A stretch of DNA of 64,000 nt, from positions 167,920 to 231,919 of the forward strand of contig NW_020170441.1 in the NCBI RefSeq assembly GCF_000524195.1. Reading direction: 5' to 3'. Made by a program: the position numbers and the translations under genes. Under the pieces are notes generated by a model that was not told the origin of the DNA, ran no database searches, and worked only from the letters and a program-made list of their open reading frames with translations. This DNA comes from Echinococcus granulosus. Taxonomy: Eukaryota; Platyhelminthes; Cestoda; Cyclophyllidea; Taeniidae. Positions 63,230 to 64,000 of this stretch are shown piece after piece. How positions within the stretch are numbered: the first letter of the stretch is position 1; every line of letters starts with the position of its first letter.

Positions 63230-64000
63230 CTAGGCGAGGCAGAGGAAGGATTTAGTTTCCCACGCTAGAATGGCACGTGTTTCAGTCAGTCGTGTGGTCA
63301 CCCGTGTAAACGGTAGCGGCTGGTTCGCGCAGGTCAGAGTGCACAAAACTTCGCTTCTTCTGCTTGTGTGACCTTGATGTGTGTGGAAGTTTAAAAGTTA
63401 AGTGGCACTATTAAAGAAAACACTTCTACCGCAGGACGAATAGATACAGGGCGTTTGCAGTTGGAAATCAGGCGATACTTCTAATTTCTCCACAGGCACC
63501 CACGTTCAGAGATTAAGAGCATAATTTGACCGACGCTTGAGCATTTTTTTGCAAAAAGTACAATTGATCCTCCGGGTTTCCGTGGCATGAAGCGAATTTT
63601 GCTAAATCTCAGCAGGGAGCAGCAAGGACAGACGCTTCTTCTTCTTCAAAATAAACCGGCAGTATGCATGGCTGTTTCCCCGACTGATAATGGGCGTCAC
63701 TACCTATTGTCTTGATTTTTTTTGTCAGAACCGCTTTCCTCATCTCAAAAGTGGCAGACGGTCGTAGTTTCAAAAATTCCAAATGTTCGCAAATGCTAAC
63801 TTGGACCGTGCTGCAACTGATTTTTCGGTAGCTTTCGAGTGCAAACTCGGGAATAAGGACGTGCGCAGTCCCCTGCTCACACGAGTTAGCGCCTTTCAAA
63901 TGCGATTAAATGCAGCTCCAACCTGTCTAATTTGCTTGGAGAACAACAATGCGCAAAACTTTCTAAGTGGTAAATCTTACCACGTTAAAAGCGTCATTGC
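63230..64000. other. Right edge; probably an intron of the second PLD
   Basis: The minus-strand PLD must continue upstream, since its first visible exon begins in phase 1, so this stretch should be intron. A 96-codon minus-strand frame at 63609-63899 does not resemble PLD. No counterpart of the [11 protein letters not shown] exon is present. Confidence 0.5.

Overview
This window looks like nuclear DNA of a parasitic flatworm (Platyhelminthes), most likely a tapeworm or fluke. The evidence is intron-rich genes for animal proteins (innexins, XMAP215/CKAP5, phospholipase D), many very small introns (34-40 bp) at the 5' ends of the two large genes with much longer introns downstream, and innexins instead of connexins. 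The animal gene content is certain. The phylum is a well-supported inference; cestode versus trematode is a guess. All gene models were built by eye from splice signals, reading phase and family resemblance; no transcript evidence was available.

Layout. (1) About 0.9-24.5 kb, + strand: a head-to-tail innexin cluster. Three copies are complete, each with three coding exons and identical intron phases (exons at 906-3024, 9717-13040 and 17441-22208). A fourth (23437-24548) has only the second half of the protein and no recognisable exons 1-2. (2) 25.35-41.87 kb, - strand: a complete 31-exon gene for the XMAP215/CKAP5 microtubule polymerase, 2084 codons plus stop, with five TOG domains. One of its large introns carries a decayed mariner-like transposase fragment. 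(3) 43.47-57.40 kb, + strand: a complete 22-exon phospholipase D of the PX-PH-HKD type (1145 residues), head-to-head with CKAP5 across about 1.6 kb. (4) 59.58-63.23 kb, - strand: the 3' part of a second phospholipase D, tail-to-tail with the first. Its 5' exons are not seen and may lie beyond the right edge.

How they relate. The innexins would form hexameric or octameric gap junctions or hemichannels in the plasma membrane. CKAP5 would drive microtubule plus-end growth and spindle assembly. The phospholipases D would make phosphatidic acid from phosphatidylcholine for membrane traffic and signalling. Nothing in the sequence ties these three systems into one pathway. The structure points to local gene duplication (innexin array, inverted PLD pair) around a single-copy housekeeping gene.

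The most interesting points are: the orphan innexin C-terminal half, whose first splice acceptor is in phase with the upstream innexin's exon 2; an extra intron in that copy at a site where innexin 1 has a donor-like coding sequence; an N-glycosylation sequon in the first extracellular loop of innexin 1; an apparent 24-bp intron in PLD; a 34-bp GC-AG intron in CKAP5; and the shared 5'-to-3' gradient of intron size. No RNA genes, CRISPR arrays or prokaryotic features were found.
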